From the NCBI GenBank assembly GCA_032622095.1, contig CP136069.1, positions 1,833,462-1,897,461 on the forward strand: DNA of 64,000 nucleotides. The letters are read 5' to 3'. Positions 1 to 11,590 of the stretch are shown in pieces. Source of the DNA: Siphonodentalium dalli. Taxonomy: Eukaryota > Mollusca > Scaphopoda > Gadilida > Siphonodentaliidae. The notes beneath the pieces were generated by a model. That model was not told where the DNA came from and ran no database searches. It worked only from the letters and a program-made list of their open reading frames with translations. The first letter of the stretch is position 1. Each line of letters opens with the position of its first letter. Position numbers and translations under genes: made by a program.

Positions 1-689
1 TAATACTGACAATCACCATTATTATATTACCTCAAAGTTATAATACTGACAATCACCATTATTATATTACATCAAAGTTAAAAAACTGACAATCACTATT
101 ATTATATTACCTCAAAGTTATAATACTGATAATCACCATTATTATATTTCCTCAAAGTTATAATACTGATAATCACCATTATTATATTACCTCAAAGTTA
201 TAATACTGACAATCACTATTATTATATTACCTCAAAGTTATAATACTGATAATCACCATTATAATAATACCTCAAAGTTATAAAACTGACGATCACCATT
301 ATTATATTACCTCAAAGTTATAAAACTGACAATCACCATTATTATATTACCTCAAAGTTAAAAAACTGACGATCACCATTATTATATTACCTCAAATTTA
401 TAAAACTGACAATCACCATTATTATATTACCTCAAAGTTATACAACTGACAATCACCATTATTATATTACCTAAAATTTATAAAACTGACGATTACCATT
501 ATTATAATACCTCAAAGTTATAAAACTGACAATCACCATTATTATATTACCTCAAAGTTATAAAACTGACGATTACCATTATTATATTACCTAAAATTTA
601 TAAAACTGATGATCACCATTATTATATTACCTCAAAGTTATACAACTGACGATCACCGTTATTATATTAACTCAAAGTTATAAAACGGA
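1..689. repeat. 40-bp minisatellite array, copy 1
   Basis: About 17 tandem copies of a 40-bp unit of the form CCTCAAAGTTATAAAACTGA followed by CGATCACCATTATTATATTA, with scattered substitutions. The array runs off the left edge of the window. It ends in the same unique sequence (CTCAACTTCAAATTTACATA) that follows the second array near 9.8 kb, so it lies in an intron of a duplicated TSP1 module. Noncoding. Confidence 0.97.
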
Positions 690-875
690 CTCAACTTCAA
701 ATTTACATATTCAGTAATCCATATTAAACCATTCCTACATAGAAACTGTATACGGTAACGCACATAACAACTTGTCCCCACCTTGTTTGTTGTGACTGAA
801 TGGGGAGAGGGGCGATCTAAGTTGCTATAACTTGTGCACAAATCCCAATTGCACATAACTGATGCGATAACATAT
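690..875 (+). other. TSP1-module intron sequence, interrupted by an insertion
   Basis: This unique-looking stretch is nearly identical to 9799-9980 and also resembles 10916-11125. It stops at the ATAT target sequence of the inserted element at 876. The small open frame on the minus strand here is a by-product of the repeat and recurs in the second module. Confidence 0.85.
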
Positions 876-905
876 CGCGACCTGAGTTCCAATCTGTTCT
901 AAGTC

Positions 906-3900
906 CATTTTTTATGGTTTTGAGTAAATCGATTTTCAAAGTTTGAATTGCCGTCACAACTGAAATGTATGGTTTAAAGTGGAAATTTTGACATCTTTGG
1001 ATTCCTTAATGTCTTAGCTATGCAATTTTATCAAGGCATATGCGCATAAGTCTGTTATATCTCTTAAATTTTGAGAAATGTAGACCTAGGGTGTGAAATT
1101 TAGCACTTAGAGCAAAATAGAACTAAATATTTGTTGTTGAACACGCAAATGACAGTTCAGCCTTAACACTATTTTAGGGCCAGGTTGTCCTATGTTCCGA
1201 AAGATATGTCATTTTGGAACTCAGGACAACTAAGAGTTAAACTATATACTCTATTCACCAGAATAACAAATTGATTTCCGACTCTTCTGGAAGCCGCATT
1301 TGTTCCAAGTACACTACTTTGGTCATGTTGGTTTACAGTATGATGCATTTAAATGAGTACCAACATCACTGTAAATACAATGCTAATCGAGAGATGGACT
1401 TTACACATCGTGCATACCATTATAATGTATTGCGTTAACATTGGTAGGAAATTAGTTTACGTATACTCACCAAAGTTTTGTAATCTACCAGATGAACAGA
1501 ACTGTGTATTGGAAATTAGCAATATATATAATTGCCAGGTTTAATATGAACTCAATTGATCACCCCATTCATTAAAGTTGGTCTTTTGACACACTCATTT
1601 CAGCTGCTACGCTAATATTCGGATACCATCAATGTGTTCATCATTGAACACCATATTAGTAGCTTCCAGCCACACAACCTCCAACAATAGCGTGAACAGC
1701 TATGTGGTTACCATAGCGCAATTCATGCACGTTGCTAATAAGGACAGGTGGCCAAATGATCCAGAATTGTTCACTCACTCAATCTACTGTGCTACGGGCG
1801 TCCCTGTTTGGATCAATGGCAATTTAAACATGGACAAATTGTGGCAGCTATGATTGTTCCAAGAGCACATGCGTTGGTTTTGTTTCGCCAAAAAGTGCTT
1901 CCAATGTAGACGCTCATGTATATATAGCTGGCATATGCAAGAGCGTTGGATATGCATGTACACATTGGTAACCGCATCTACTATTTAAGCTGGAGTAAGA
2001 ATCTATCTTCAAATTTACTTTTTTGTCTAGATCAATCGGGGGTTTTATCTGAAATTTTTCTCATACAGTTTTTTCTTTGCGAGAGGGCCATTGTTTGTTG
2101 ATTCGACAATTCATTATATATTAGTACGGTGTTCATTTTCGTTCCGATTGCCTGGCCTGAAAGTGTGATGATCAGGTTGGCTTTGTATGTTGTTTGTGCA
2201 CCAATGTTGATTCTTTATTGTGAGGAATAGCAATGTGCTGTTGAACGCACATTGAAGGTAGTGAAACATACATGTTTCACATTGATTGATGTTGTGAACC
2301 GTTTTTACCTCTCCATAGTGGCGATCCGCGCCCTTCCTGTGAGCCTACCGCTGCTGTTATGTGGTACATGTGCTTACGTGCCGTTCATGGGAACGTGACT
2401 TCGTAGAGAACTATCGATGGGGACCGTACAAAATTCGCATGCGATGTGTCGGACGTGGGGTCGTCATATTGCGGCGAACATACCCACGATTAGACTGATT
2501 GATGTCATGGACAGTTTATGGTATTTTAATGACTGGGTGGTGTCTGGACGAAGCGCCGCTATGTGTTCGCTGCAATGTGGTGGTGCGCTCTGATTGACTG
2601 AATTCATGGTATTGCTACAATAGTTGAGTAGGTGTTTGGTTAAAATTGCAATCCGTGCATTAGTTTCCAGAATATGAGCAAATGGTAGTGTCAGTCGTTT
2701 GGAAACATGCTCGCATTGAATACTGGCGCGAAGACATCGGTGTGCGATGTCGGCGGTTGATGATGTGGATCATTGTGGGCTATGGACACTTCACGTGCAT
2801 CTGATATACAACATACACGAACAACGCCTATCGGAAACTGCCATATAATTTCAAGATGACCATAGCCTATATGATCATGTAACAGTGTTCAGTATTTTCT
2901 AACTCGGGACGCTGTATATTGCTGGTGTCTGGGCTGCTGACAGGGATCTTCCAACTTATTGCGATTTTAAGTGAAGTTCAAAATTCAAATACCACAAGAA
3001 AAGCTATTCATAGAAATGTGTCTCCTTGGATAACATGGGCACTGGTTAGGGAAAGGAACAAAACATCTAGGTTATTATGCATGTCTTGTGTTCGACGTCT
3101 GCAAAGCTCCGCAGTAGTAATTAGTCCATGTGTCGCTTGCTGTGTTTTTTTTTTTGGTGGGTCTAAATAGCTGTTCTCTGCAAGTGCATTTGGGGCGGTC
3201 GGCAATGCAGCGTAAAAGTGAGCTAGGATGTTACATGTATTTCGTGTGCCAAATGCATGACTCATTTGTCTATATATCAGTCACGTGCGTATAAATACTA
3301 TCCTATTGAATTATCACAATGGGTATAAGAGTGTATGCTAAACACAGAACCAACAACACTCCACCATGCTGTTACATATACATACATGGCGCGTATTTCG
3401 GTTTCTTATCTACGGAATCGAGTGTCTTCGGTAGGCTGATGCGCCGTTCAATGTGGATATATGTTGGGTGTCATGGTCATAGTTCATGTTTGGTACCTCG
3501 TGAGATTAACCCATGAACGCTGACGTATGCATCCTCTGCGTTGTTGGTTGAGGTCTCTCTGCACAAGTTCACTACCGTGTTGCGTTTTAGCAACCAGCAT
3601 TTTACTTGCCAATAAACGTTGTATGTAATAGGGAATATAGTAGGCGCCAATATTGCAGAATAATGTTGTCCCGTGGGTGTATCGTGTTGTGGCCTTTGTA
3701 CTGTGGTTCAGAGTCTCAAAGCGGCATTTTGTTTCGTATGCTGTGTTTGTCAGTCTTTAAAACCAATGTACAAGCCACAGATGGTGTGCGACTTTTTAGC
3801 AAGAGGATATTGTTGGGTCATATCGATGTGCGAAGCTGTGCACCTGTCTGCAGTGTTGTAACATAGTTACCGTGTACAACTGTTTCTGTGTTGTGGATGC

Positions 3901-5025
3901 ATCGGTCGAATGTACTTGCTGTCTCCGGGACCTATGGTGGATGTGTTTCGAGACATCCAATCCAGACATCATATCCGTCCAGATCTTATTCTGTCGGCTA
4001 TGTTCAAGTTGGGCTTTAAATTCGTTGCGCTTTATGCCTTATTGGAGTTGTCCTGTGGTTGAGTTAAGAGTGAAATATTGCCTTTCTGAATAGAATTGTA
4101 CATCCATGGGTATGATGTCGTGCTGGTTCCATGTGCTCCATTCTGTCGCATGCGCTTATGTAGTGCCTCTGAGTGTAGTAAGTTTTTGCCCTTCATTTGG
4201 GCTATACAATGGCCGATGTACCGCGTATTACGGAGCTGCATGGTTATTGTGGCATCCCCTGATGCGTTCTTATGTAGAAAGAACTGGGATGGATGGGGCT
4301 AGGATGGAGATGCCTAACGGAATTATGAAATGACTTAATGTTAACATGGGTGGAGCGAGTGATGTATGTTGGTGATGAAGATCACGGTGATGTATGTGCG
4401 CGTTTGCTGACTGTTTCTGCATTTACAATACTTTATTCTGATGTGCATGGTGTGCTGGAATAACATGGGATCTATCGGCTAATGTGCGCTTATGAACAGC
4501 CAATATATAACGTAGTTGGGGAAGGGTGGCGTTGATGTGCTACATGTATAGCAGTCTTCACCAAAATGGCTGATCATGTGTTTGGTGTGGCTAGGCTGGG
4601 TGGTAGTTGATTGCTGAAGTTGACGTTTCTGTTGGCACGACTGAATTTATTGAATCCCTTGATATGAGCGGTCAGTAATTGGGGCTGAGCATATAAGTAT
4701 GCTGTCCAACACACACGATAACTTTCTAATTATTCTGAATTATATATCCACTATTGTGACGCCCAAGGTGTGCTCTGGTGTATTTCCAAAACTGGGTGGA
4801 TAAAGTGAACACCAGAAAGTCGTTGATAGAGTGTATGTATGTGCGTGTATGTGTAGTTCTGGCCACTTTCATATATGGTGATCCCATGTTCATAGTCACA
4901 GCCGACTAACAGATATATACTGTCAATGCACCAGCATTAAGTCTCATGAATAAATGTGTGTTGAATGTCCTTCAACTATAAATCCGCTATCAAATCGAAA
5001 ATTATAAGGGTGACGAAAAGTAACA
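906..5025. other. Interior of the 5.8-kb element, no recognisable gene
   Basis: About 4.1 kb without an ORF above roughly 90 codons and without a domain I recognise. From about 2.0 to 4.9 kb the + strand is rich in TG and GTG words and more GC-rich than its flanks, which could be decayed coding sequence, but no frame holds. Nothing else seen. Confidence 0.6.
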
Positions 5026-5936
5026 AATCTATGGGGCGCCATCCCTGCAAATATTCGTTTTCGGAAATATCTCCTTGGATCCAAGCAGATATCTGCTCGC
5101 ATTATGGAGATATCTCCTCGGTTTCAAGCAGATATCTGCTTGGAATATGGAGATATCTCCTCGGAAATATTTTCAAGGAGATATCTCTTTGAAACCGAGG
5201 AGATATCTCCATAATGCGAGCAGATATCTGCTTGGATCCAAGGAGATATCTCCTTGGATCCGAGCAGATATCTGCTTGCATTATGGAGATATCTCCTTGA
5301 AATATGTTCAAGAATATATCTCCTTGGATTCAAGCAGATATCTGCTCGGATTATGGAGATATCTGCTTGAAAAATATTTCAAGAAGATATCTCCATATTC
5401 CGAGCAGATATCTGCTTGGATGTATTTCGATCATAGATATATGTACTGTGGAGAAATCATTAATATTTCATGGCCGCGGTTTTTCAAGGAGATATCTCCA
5501 TAATCCAAGCAGATATCTGCTTGGAATATTTTCAAGGAGATATCTGCTTGGAATATGGAGATATCTCCTTGGGTCCAAGGAGATATCTCGTTGAAAACTA
5601 TTTCAATGAGATATCTCCATAATCCGAGCAGATATCTGCTTGGATCCGAGCAGATATCAGCTCGGTTTCAAGGAGATATCTCGTTGGAAATATTTCAAGC
5701 AGATATCTCGTAGTTGCGAGGAGATACCTCCTAGGATCCAAGGAGATATCTCCATAATCCAAGCAGATATCTCCTTGGATCCAAGGAGATATTTCCATAA
5801 TGGACCATATTCCAAGCAGATATCTGCTAGGAATTGCAATTCCAAGGAGATATCTCCTCGAAACCTAGGAGATATCTCCGAATTACGAGGAGATATCTCC
5901 GAAAACGAATATTTGCAGGGATGGCGATCCATACAA
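5026..5936. mobile_element. TIR-bounded array of GATATC-centred palindromes
   Basis: Inverted ends (CGCCATCCCTGCAAATATTC, continuing to about 5070 on the left; complement at about 5886-5925 on the right) enclose about 830 bp in which nearly every 25-35 bp carries GGAGATATCTCC or GCAGATATCTGC. I count about 30 GATATC cores by hand. Spacers are also self-related (TTGGATCCAAG, TTTCAAG, CATAATCC). ACAAAT flanks both ends as a possible partial target duplication. Open frames on both strands (repeats of DISLK, RYLLG, QISAW) come from the palindromic composition and are not genes. Confidence 0.85.
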
Positions 5937-6654
5937 ATTCGTATTAACGTGCTACTGTTCGTGGAGTGGATTCGCATACCATTAACCATCTGCGCATTAT
6001 TTGTAAATGAAAGTGGTGTATGTCCTAGAAGCGGGAATGACTATAAATAAAATATTAAACCAATGCAAACATTCAGAACGTTAGACATGCACAGTTAATC
6101 ACTATGTATGTCAAATATAATTAACCAGTTATGTCATTGAATGAATAATATAGGATACTAACATATTAAAACTTATATGTACCTTGTTTGGGAAACGGAA
6201 TATAGGCACCAAGAAACTGGGTGGTTATTCATCTACTCCATTACAATATTATAGTCTGTTTTGCACTGCGAAGGTTAATTAGAGTAGATTAATATAAACC
6301 TATCTATATAGTTTAAATATGATAAGGTATCGGCTTCGATCATATTTTAGATCCACATTGTTCCATGTAGGGAGAAGATTAATACACGTAGAATTCTTCA
6401 GACATTGCCAATATTGAAATAGAACAAGATGGAGCTAAGAAATTACATCCACTTGAGTTATAGACCAATATGGTTTCAGCCCCCTTTGTGCACGAAAGCA
6501 GATGGAACAAGTCAGTTCTCAATACAACTCACTTTCGCGTACTTCGGACAAGAAATAACCGTGTTTTACGGCGCTATTGTTCGAAATATCGCTTCGGTGT
6601 TGCGACAATCTTGTAGAGAATATAATTCCGGTTCCAACGGTACCCCAGAACGGT
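5937..6654. other. Right interior of the 5.8-kb element
   Basis: AT-rich sequence between the palindromic array and the right TIR. An 89-codon open frame at 6429-6698 runs through the TIR into flanking intron, so it is unlikely to be a gene. No domain recognised. Confidence 0.6.
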
Positions 6655-6683
6655 ACTTAGAACAGATTGGAACTCAGGTCGCG

Positions 6684-7046
6684 ATATGTGTAAACTAATG
6701 GTTTATCAGCAATATCGTGTTGTGATTTTGTGGCTTTCTAGTTACACGTTGATAGTCTCAATAGTTAAAATCTCGAATGACAAGAAACTTCACACACAGT
6801 GAGTCACATTCAACGAGACCACGTGTCCAGTATTGTGTGCATTATGATTTCGATTTCGCAGGTTGTACAATGATTTCTATGATAAGTTGTGTTTGTTTGT
6901 TTGTCTTTTTTTGCTTCTACAGTTTTACACGAATTACACGGTTGATGGTTTCAGTTTTTAGAATCTCGAATTGACGATGTCGGTTTCAAGTGAGCGACAT
7001 ATCCCTGTGTATCACGAAATTCCAATGATTTCCTTCTGTTTTTAAG
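6684..7046 (+). other. Intron upstream of TSP1 exon 1
   Basis: This resumes the module interrupted at 875 and matches 9979-10240 (GTTTAAACTAATGGTTT, then GACAAGAAACTTCACACACA and GAGACCACGTG). It ends in a splice acceptor, TCCTTCTGTTTTTAAG at 7046. Confidence 0.8.
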
Positions 7047-7217
7047 TGGACGGTGCTTGGACGGGATGGAGTGAATTTGGAATATGTTCTGTCAATTGCG
7101 GAGGCGGATCAAAGACAAAGACACGACATTGCAAAAATCCACCGCCAAGTAACGGTGGAGCACCCTGTGATGGGAGTGCAACCCAAACTGACGTCTGCAG
7201 CGAGGACGAATGTCCAG
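7047..7217 (+). CDS. Thrombospondin type-1 repeat exon (first copy)
   Basis: A 171-bp internal exon encoding one complete TSP1 module. It reads from the second base of a codon (GAC at 7049 is the first full codon). The diagnostic features are in order: WTGWSEFG, CSVNCGGG, a basic strand KTKTRHC, the APCDG turn and the C-terminal pair VC...DEC. All six cysteines and the WxxW ladder are present. The acceptor is TTTTTAAG and the donor is CCAG|GTTTGT; both introns are phase 1, the usual arrangement for TSP1 cassettes. TSP1 modules are extracellular disulphide domains found in adhesion, matrix and immune proteins, but the parent protein cannot be named from one exon. The open frame reported by simple ORF callers here is in the wrong frame. 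Confidence 0.92.
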
Positions 7218-8363
7218 GTTTGTGAAAGATTGCATGAATTTAATATTTTTAATATCACACAACCGTAATAATAATGACAAATTAATATCTGCAGAAGTTC
7301 AAAAATATATAGTAGCTGCAAACCTTTTTCCAAATGAAACTAAATTACCTCAACTGCATTATCATCACCAAGATATACCGAAAACACCCTAAATACTGAT
7401 ATACCGCCTCCAGAAAAACCAAAATGGAGCGATTTGTAATAATTTGTAAAAATTTGTACGATAATCCTTGAACCAATTAAAGCTGGCAGCCCACCGCATG
7501 TTTGTGAAAATGAAATCGAAGACGCGCACCGCTATTTTGTTACACGTTGAGTGCCAACTAGGAGTTATCTGGTACTTTTGTGTGCATGTAATTGGACGGG
7601 ACCCGGCATTCAACGTGTTCTGTCCCCTATAACACGAAAGCCTGCTGGGTTATATTTGGACAATCGCGTACGAAAGGTTTGATGCCCAAGATTTGTTCCA
7701 CACCAGGAACATTCAAATAAATCCGATTTCTTAAGTTCCGCATTAATGGCGTTTAGGGACCAGGGACCCCACAAAAACCCCAAACATAACTGCTATTTGC
7801 GCTTTCGAGTACAAAGCTGATTTTCATATTAATAGTGCTCCAACAATTACAGATCAACAATACACAATTCTGAAACGAAATTTCCTGGCGTTTTCATTTC
7901 AGAAGTGGGGGGGGGGGGGGGGTTTACCCAGAAAACTTCCAAAATGACTTTTATTTGCACTTTCGAGTACAAAGCTGATTTTCATATTAATAGTGCTCCA
8001 GTCATCAGTGATCTATATATAATACACAATTTCTGAAACGGAATTCCCTGGCGTTTTCATTTGAGAATGTGTTTTTTGAAAGAACCCTGAAGTACATATT
8101 GTTGAAGACAAAGCTGATTTATTTTCCTTAATAGTTACCCTGCAATCGCGATTGTGCAAATAGAACCCAACAGGCTCCCTGATTACTATACTAATAATAA
8201 TGTTTTTCAAAAGGCTTCGGACAATGAATATACACCTGACATCATGAAAGGTACATCAAACATCAGCAATAATAGAAACTAGATAATATGTTATAAAGTT
8301 CGAAAATAAAGCTACAAACCGCTTTCAAAATTAGGCCGAACTACCTCCACTGCATCATCATCA
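7218..8363 (+). other. Intron downstream of TSP1 exon 1, with internal duplications
   Basis: The first about 170 bp match the sequence after the second TSP1 exon (10745-10870). A second, diverged copy of the end of that segment (GCTACAAACC...CTCCACTGCATCATCATCA) lies at about 8310-8363 next to the satellite. Between them is about 900 bp of inserted sequence, including a direct repeat of about 110 bp at 7795-7900 and 7950-8070 (TTTCGAGTACAAAGCTGATT) and a G14 run near 7910. No gene. Confidence 0.7.
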
Positions 8364-9798
8364 AGATCACCATTATTATATTACCTCAAAGTTATAATAC
8401 TGACGATCACCATTATTATATTACCTCAAAGTTATAATACTGACGATCACCATTATTATATTACCTCAAAGTTATAAAACTGACGATCACCATTATTATA
8501 TTACCTCAAAGTTATAATACTGACGATCACCATTATTATATTACCTCAAAGTTATAAAACTGACGATCACCATTATTATATTACCTCAAAGTTATAAAAC
8601 TGACAATCACCATTATTATATTACCTCAAAGTTATAATACTGACGATCACCATTATATTACCTCAAAGTTATTAAACTGACGATCACCATTATTATATTA
8701 CATCAAAGTTATAATACTGACGATCACCATTATTATAATACCTCAACGTTATAAAACTGACGATCACCATTATTATAAAACCTCAAAGTTATAAAACTGA
8801 CGATCACCATTATTATAATACCTCAAAGTTATAATACTGACGATCACCATTATTATATTACCTCAAAGTTATAATACTGACGATCACCATTATTATAATA
8901 CCTCAACGTTATAAAACTGACGATCACCATTATTATAATACCTCAAAGTTATAAAACTGACGATCACCATTATTATAATACCTCAAAGTTATAATACTGA
9001 CGATCACCATTATTATATTACCTCAAAGTTATAATACTGACGATCACCATTATTACTTTACCTCAAAGTTATAAAACTGACGATCACCATTATTATAATA
9101 CCTCAAAGTTATAATACTGACGATCACCATTATTATATTACCTCAAAGTTATAAAACTGACGATCACCATTATTATATTACCTCAAAGTTATAATACTGA
9201 AGATCACCATTATTATATTACCTCAAAGTTATAAAACTGACGATCACCATTATTATATTACCTCAAAGTTATAATACTGACGATCACCATTATTATATTA
9301 CCTCAAAGTTATAATACTGACGATCACCATTATTATATTACCTCAAAGTTATAAAACTGACGATCACCATTATTATAATACCTCAAAGTTATAAAACTGA
9401 CGATCACCATTATTATATTACCTCAAAGTTATAAAACTGACAATCACCATTATTATATTACCTCAAAGTTATAATACTGACGATCACCATTATATTACCT
9501 CAAAGTTATTAAACTGACGATCACCATTATTATATTACATCAAAGTTATAATACTGACGATCACCATTATTATAATACCTCAACGTTATAAAACTGACGA
9601 TCACCATTATTATAATACCTCAAAGTTATAAAACTGACGATCACCATTATTATAATACCTCAAAGTTATAATACTGACGATCACCATTATTATAATACCT
9701 CAACGTTATAAAACTGACGATCACCATTATTATAATACCTCAAAGTTATAAAACTGACGATTACCATTATTATAATACCTCATATTTATAAAACTGAC
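8364..9798. repeat. 40-bp minisatellite array, copy 2, with internal large duplication
   Basis: About 36 copies of the same 40-bp unit as at 1-689. A distinctive shortened unit (CACCATTATATTACC, then ATTAAACTGA) occurs at about 8641 and again about 837 bp later, each time followed by the same series of variants. The array has therefore grown by block duplication as well as unit by unit. Confidence 0.97.
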
Positions 9799-10573
9799 TC
9801 AACTTCAAATTTACATATTCAGTAATCCATATTAAACCATTCCTACATAAAAACTGTATATGGTAACGCACATAACAACTTGTCCCCACCTTGTTTGTTG
9901 TAACTGAATGGGGAGAGGGGCGATCTAAGTTGCTATAACTTGTGCCCAAATCCCAATTGCACATAAATGATAAGATAAAATATGTTTAAACTAATGGTTT
10001 CTCAGCAATATCGTGTTGTGATTTTGTGGCTTTCTAGTTACACGTTGGTAGACTCAATTGTTAAAATCTCGAATTGACAAGAAACTTCACACACAGCGAG
10101 TCGCATTCAACGAGACCACGTGCCCAGTATTGTGTGCATTATGCTTTCGATTTCGCATGATGCACAATGATTTCTCAGCAATGTCGTTTTCATGATTCTA
10201 TAGTTGCACACGAATTACACGGTTGATGGTTTCAATATTTATAATCTCGAATTGACCATATCGACCTGAAATGTCACCCTCGGCTCTGGTGGCCCTTGGT
10301 GACATTCCAGGGTTGAAGGTAGTACTGACATATCCCTTTGTATCACGAAATTCCAATGATCTCCTTCCAGATTTGTGAAAGGTTGCATGAATTTAATATT
10401 TGTTTCATACATAATAATGACAGATTAATATATGCAGAAGTTAAAAAATATGTCGACCTGAAATGTCACCCTCGGCTCTGGCACTTTATAACCTCCGGTG
10501 ACACTCCAGGTCTCAAGCGAGTGATATATTCCTGTGTATCACTAAATTCCAATGATCTCCTTCTGATTTGAAG
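9799..10573 (+). other. Intron upstream of TSP1 exon 2
   Basis: Contains the uninterrupted counterpart of 690-875 joined to 6684-7046. It also holds two copies of a hairpin-like motif (CGACCTGAAATGTCACCCTC...GGTGACATTCCAGG) at about 10258-10315 and 10452-10512, and an exon-less module remnant at 10353-10445. The acceptor at 10573 reads TTCTGATTTGAAG, with a weaker pyrimidine tract than the first copy. Confidence 0.75.
10353..10445 (+). pseudogene. TSP1 module remnant with the exon deleted
   Basis: The sequence that precedes TSP1 exons (AATTCCAATGATCTCCTTC) is joined directly to the sequence that follows them (TTTGTGAAAGGTTGCATGAA, then AATATTT and TATGCAGAAGTT). The 171-bp exon and its acceptor are absent. 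This is best read as a duplicated module whose exon was deleted. The module therefore existed in at least four copies in this window, two of which still carry an exon. Confidence 0.75.
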
Positions 10574-10744
10574 TGGACGGTGCTTGGACAGGATGGAGTG
10601 GATTTGGAATGTGTTCTGTCACTTGCGGAGGCGGGTCCAAAACAAAGACACGACATTGTACTAATCCACCACCAAGTAACGGGGGAGCACCCTGTGATGG
10701 GAGCGAAATCCAGACTGTCGCCTGCAGCGAGAACGAATGTCCAG
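10574..10744 (+). CDS. Thrombospondin type-1 repeat exon (second copy)
   Basis: A 171-bp phase 1-1 exon paralogous to the one at 7047. It keeps WTGWSGFG, CSVTCGGG (the usual SVTCG form; the first copy has SVNCG), KTKTRHC, APCDGSE and the two C-terminal cysteines. Substitutions relative to the first copy fall mainly in the loops, and neither copy has a stop or frameshift, which suggests both are used. Donor CCAG|GTTTGT. Splicing of one exon to the other preserves frame, giving tandem TSP1 modules. Same caution as the first copy: domain certain, parent gene unknown. Confidence 0.92.
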
Positions 10745-11210
10745 GTTTGTGAAAAATTACATGAATTTAATATTTTCCTTACATCACACAACCGCAATAA
10801 TAATAACAAATTATTATGTGCAGAAGTTCAAACATGTATAGTGGCTAATAAAACCAAAATACAACCACTGCATTATCATCATCATAAAGATCATCATTAT
10901 GATATTACCTCAAAGTTATAAAAATATCTCAACTTCAAACGTACAAATTCAGTAATCTAAATTAAGCCATCGCTACCCAGCACCTGAATCTGGCAACGCA
11001 CGTAACAAGTTAAACATTGACACCATCTTGTTGTTGTTTGTTGTAACTGGATCGGGAGAGGGCGATCTAAATTGCTATACTCGTGCCCAAATCCCAATTT
11101 CACATACAATACGATAAAATATGTTTAAACTAATGGTTTCTCAGCATTGTCGTGTTATGATTTTGTGGATCTCGAGTTACACGGTTGATAGTTTGAATTG
11201 TTATTAACAC
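10745..11210 (+). other. Intron after TSP1 exon 2, start of a further module copy
   Basis: Carries a single unexpanded unit of the 40-bp satellite (AGATCATCATTATGATATTA then CCTCAAAGTTATAA, about 10880-10915) followed by the same unique intron sequence found at 690 and 9799. This third module stops at the inverted repeat beginning at 11211; its exon is not found in the window. Confidence 0.8.
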
Positions 11211-11590
11211 CCGGAGAGGGAATTTATGGCACTTATATTTTCTTGTAGGCCTATAACTGACGTTTCACGGTCCGGTTTTCGCAGAGACGCAACAGGACGC
11301 GTTTTTTGGATACAGTTGATTTTCAGAAAAAAATATACCTCGATTTTTGGTCATTTTTCGAAAATGACCAATTTTAACTTTTCGTTATAAAACACCAGAA
11401 AGAGAAATGATTCACGAGATTTTTGTCGCACGATAGTTTATACTTGAGTGATTCATGAAATGAAATGAAAAACAACGCCAAGTTCAACGTATGCGTGACG
11501 TCATGCTCGTTCGAATTTCGTTTCGCGCATTTTTTTCGTGACGATTCAGGCAAACCCCCACCTTTCAATCATTGTAGAATTCGCATTTGA
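11211..11590 (+). repeat. Left arm of a 25-kb-spaced inverted repeat
   Basis: Begins CCGGAGAGGGAATTTATGGC and contains TTGGTCATTTTTCGAAAATG, GAAATGAAAAACAACGCC and GCTCGTTCGAATTTCG. The reverse complement occurs at 36131-36483 with clear but imperfect identity (point changes and a short insertion near 11310). No coding sequence. Confidence 0.9.

Larger units (their letters stand above)
876..6683. mobile_element. 5.8-kb TIR element inserted in a TSP1-module intron
   Basis: Perfect 29-bp terminal inverted repeats begin CGCGACCTGAGTTCC at 876 and end in the complement at 6683. Both ends are flanked by ATAT. Two paralogous sites, near 9978 and 11118, read straight through (GATAAAATATG then TTTAAAC) with one ATAT, so they are empty sites and the insertion is supported from the sequence itself. 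No transposase is visible inside. The superfamily is not assigned: 29-bp TIRs with an apparent 4-bp duplication do not identify one. Confidence 0.85.

Noticed and set aside
5075-5989. Overlapping ORFs on both strands with DISLK/RYLLG/QISAW repeats
   Set aside because: Palindromic repeat units give similar open frames on both strands; no start context or domain.
6429-6698. 89-codon ORF as a transposase remnant of the 5.8-kb element
   Set aside because: It crosses the TIR into the flanking intron and shows no recognisable motif.
8364-9798. 40-bp tandem array as a CRISPR array
   Set aside because: There are no constant repeats alternating with unique spacers; every base belongs to the unit, and the context is eukaryotic introns.
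10568-10921. 117-codon ORF over the second TSP1 exon
   Set aside because: The TSP1 domain with all six cysteines is in a different frame with good splice sites; this ORF is a shadow.
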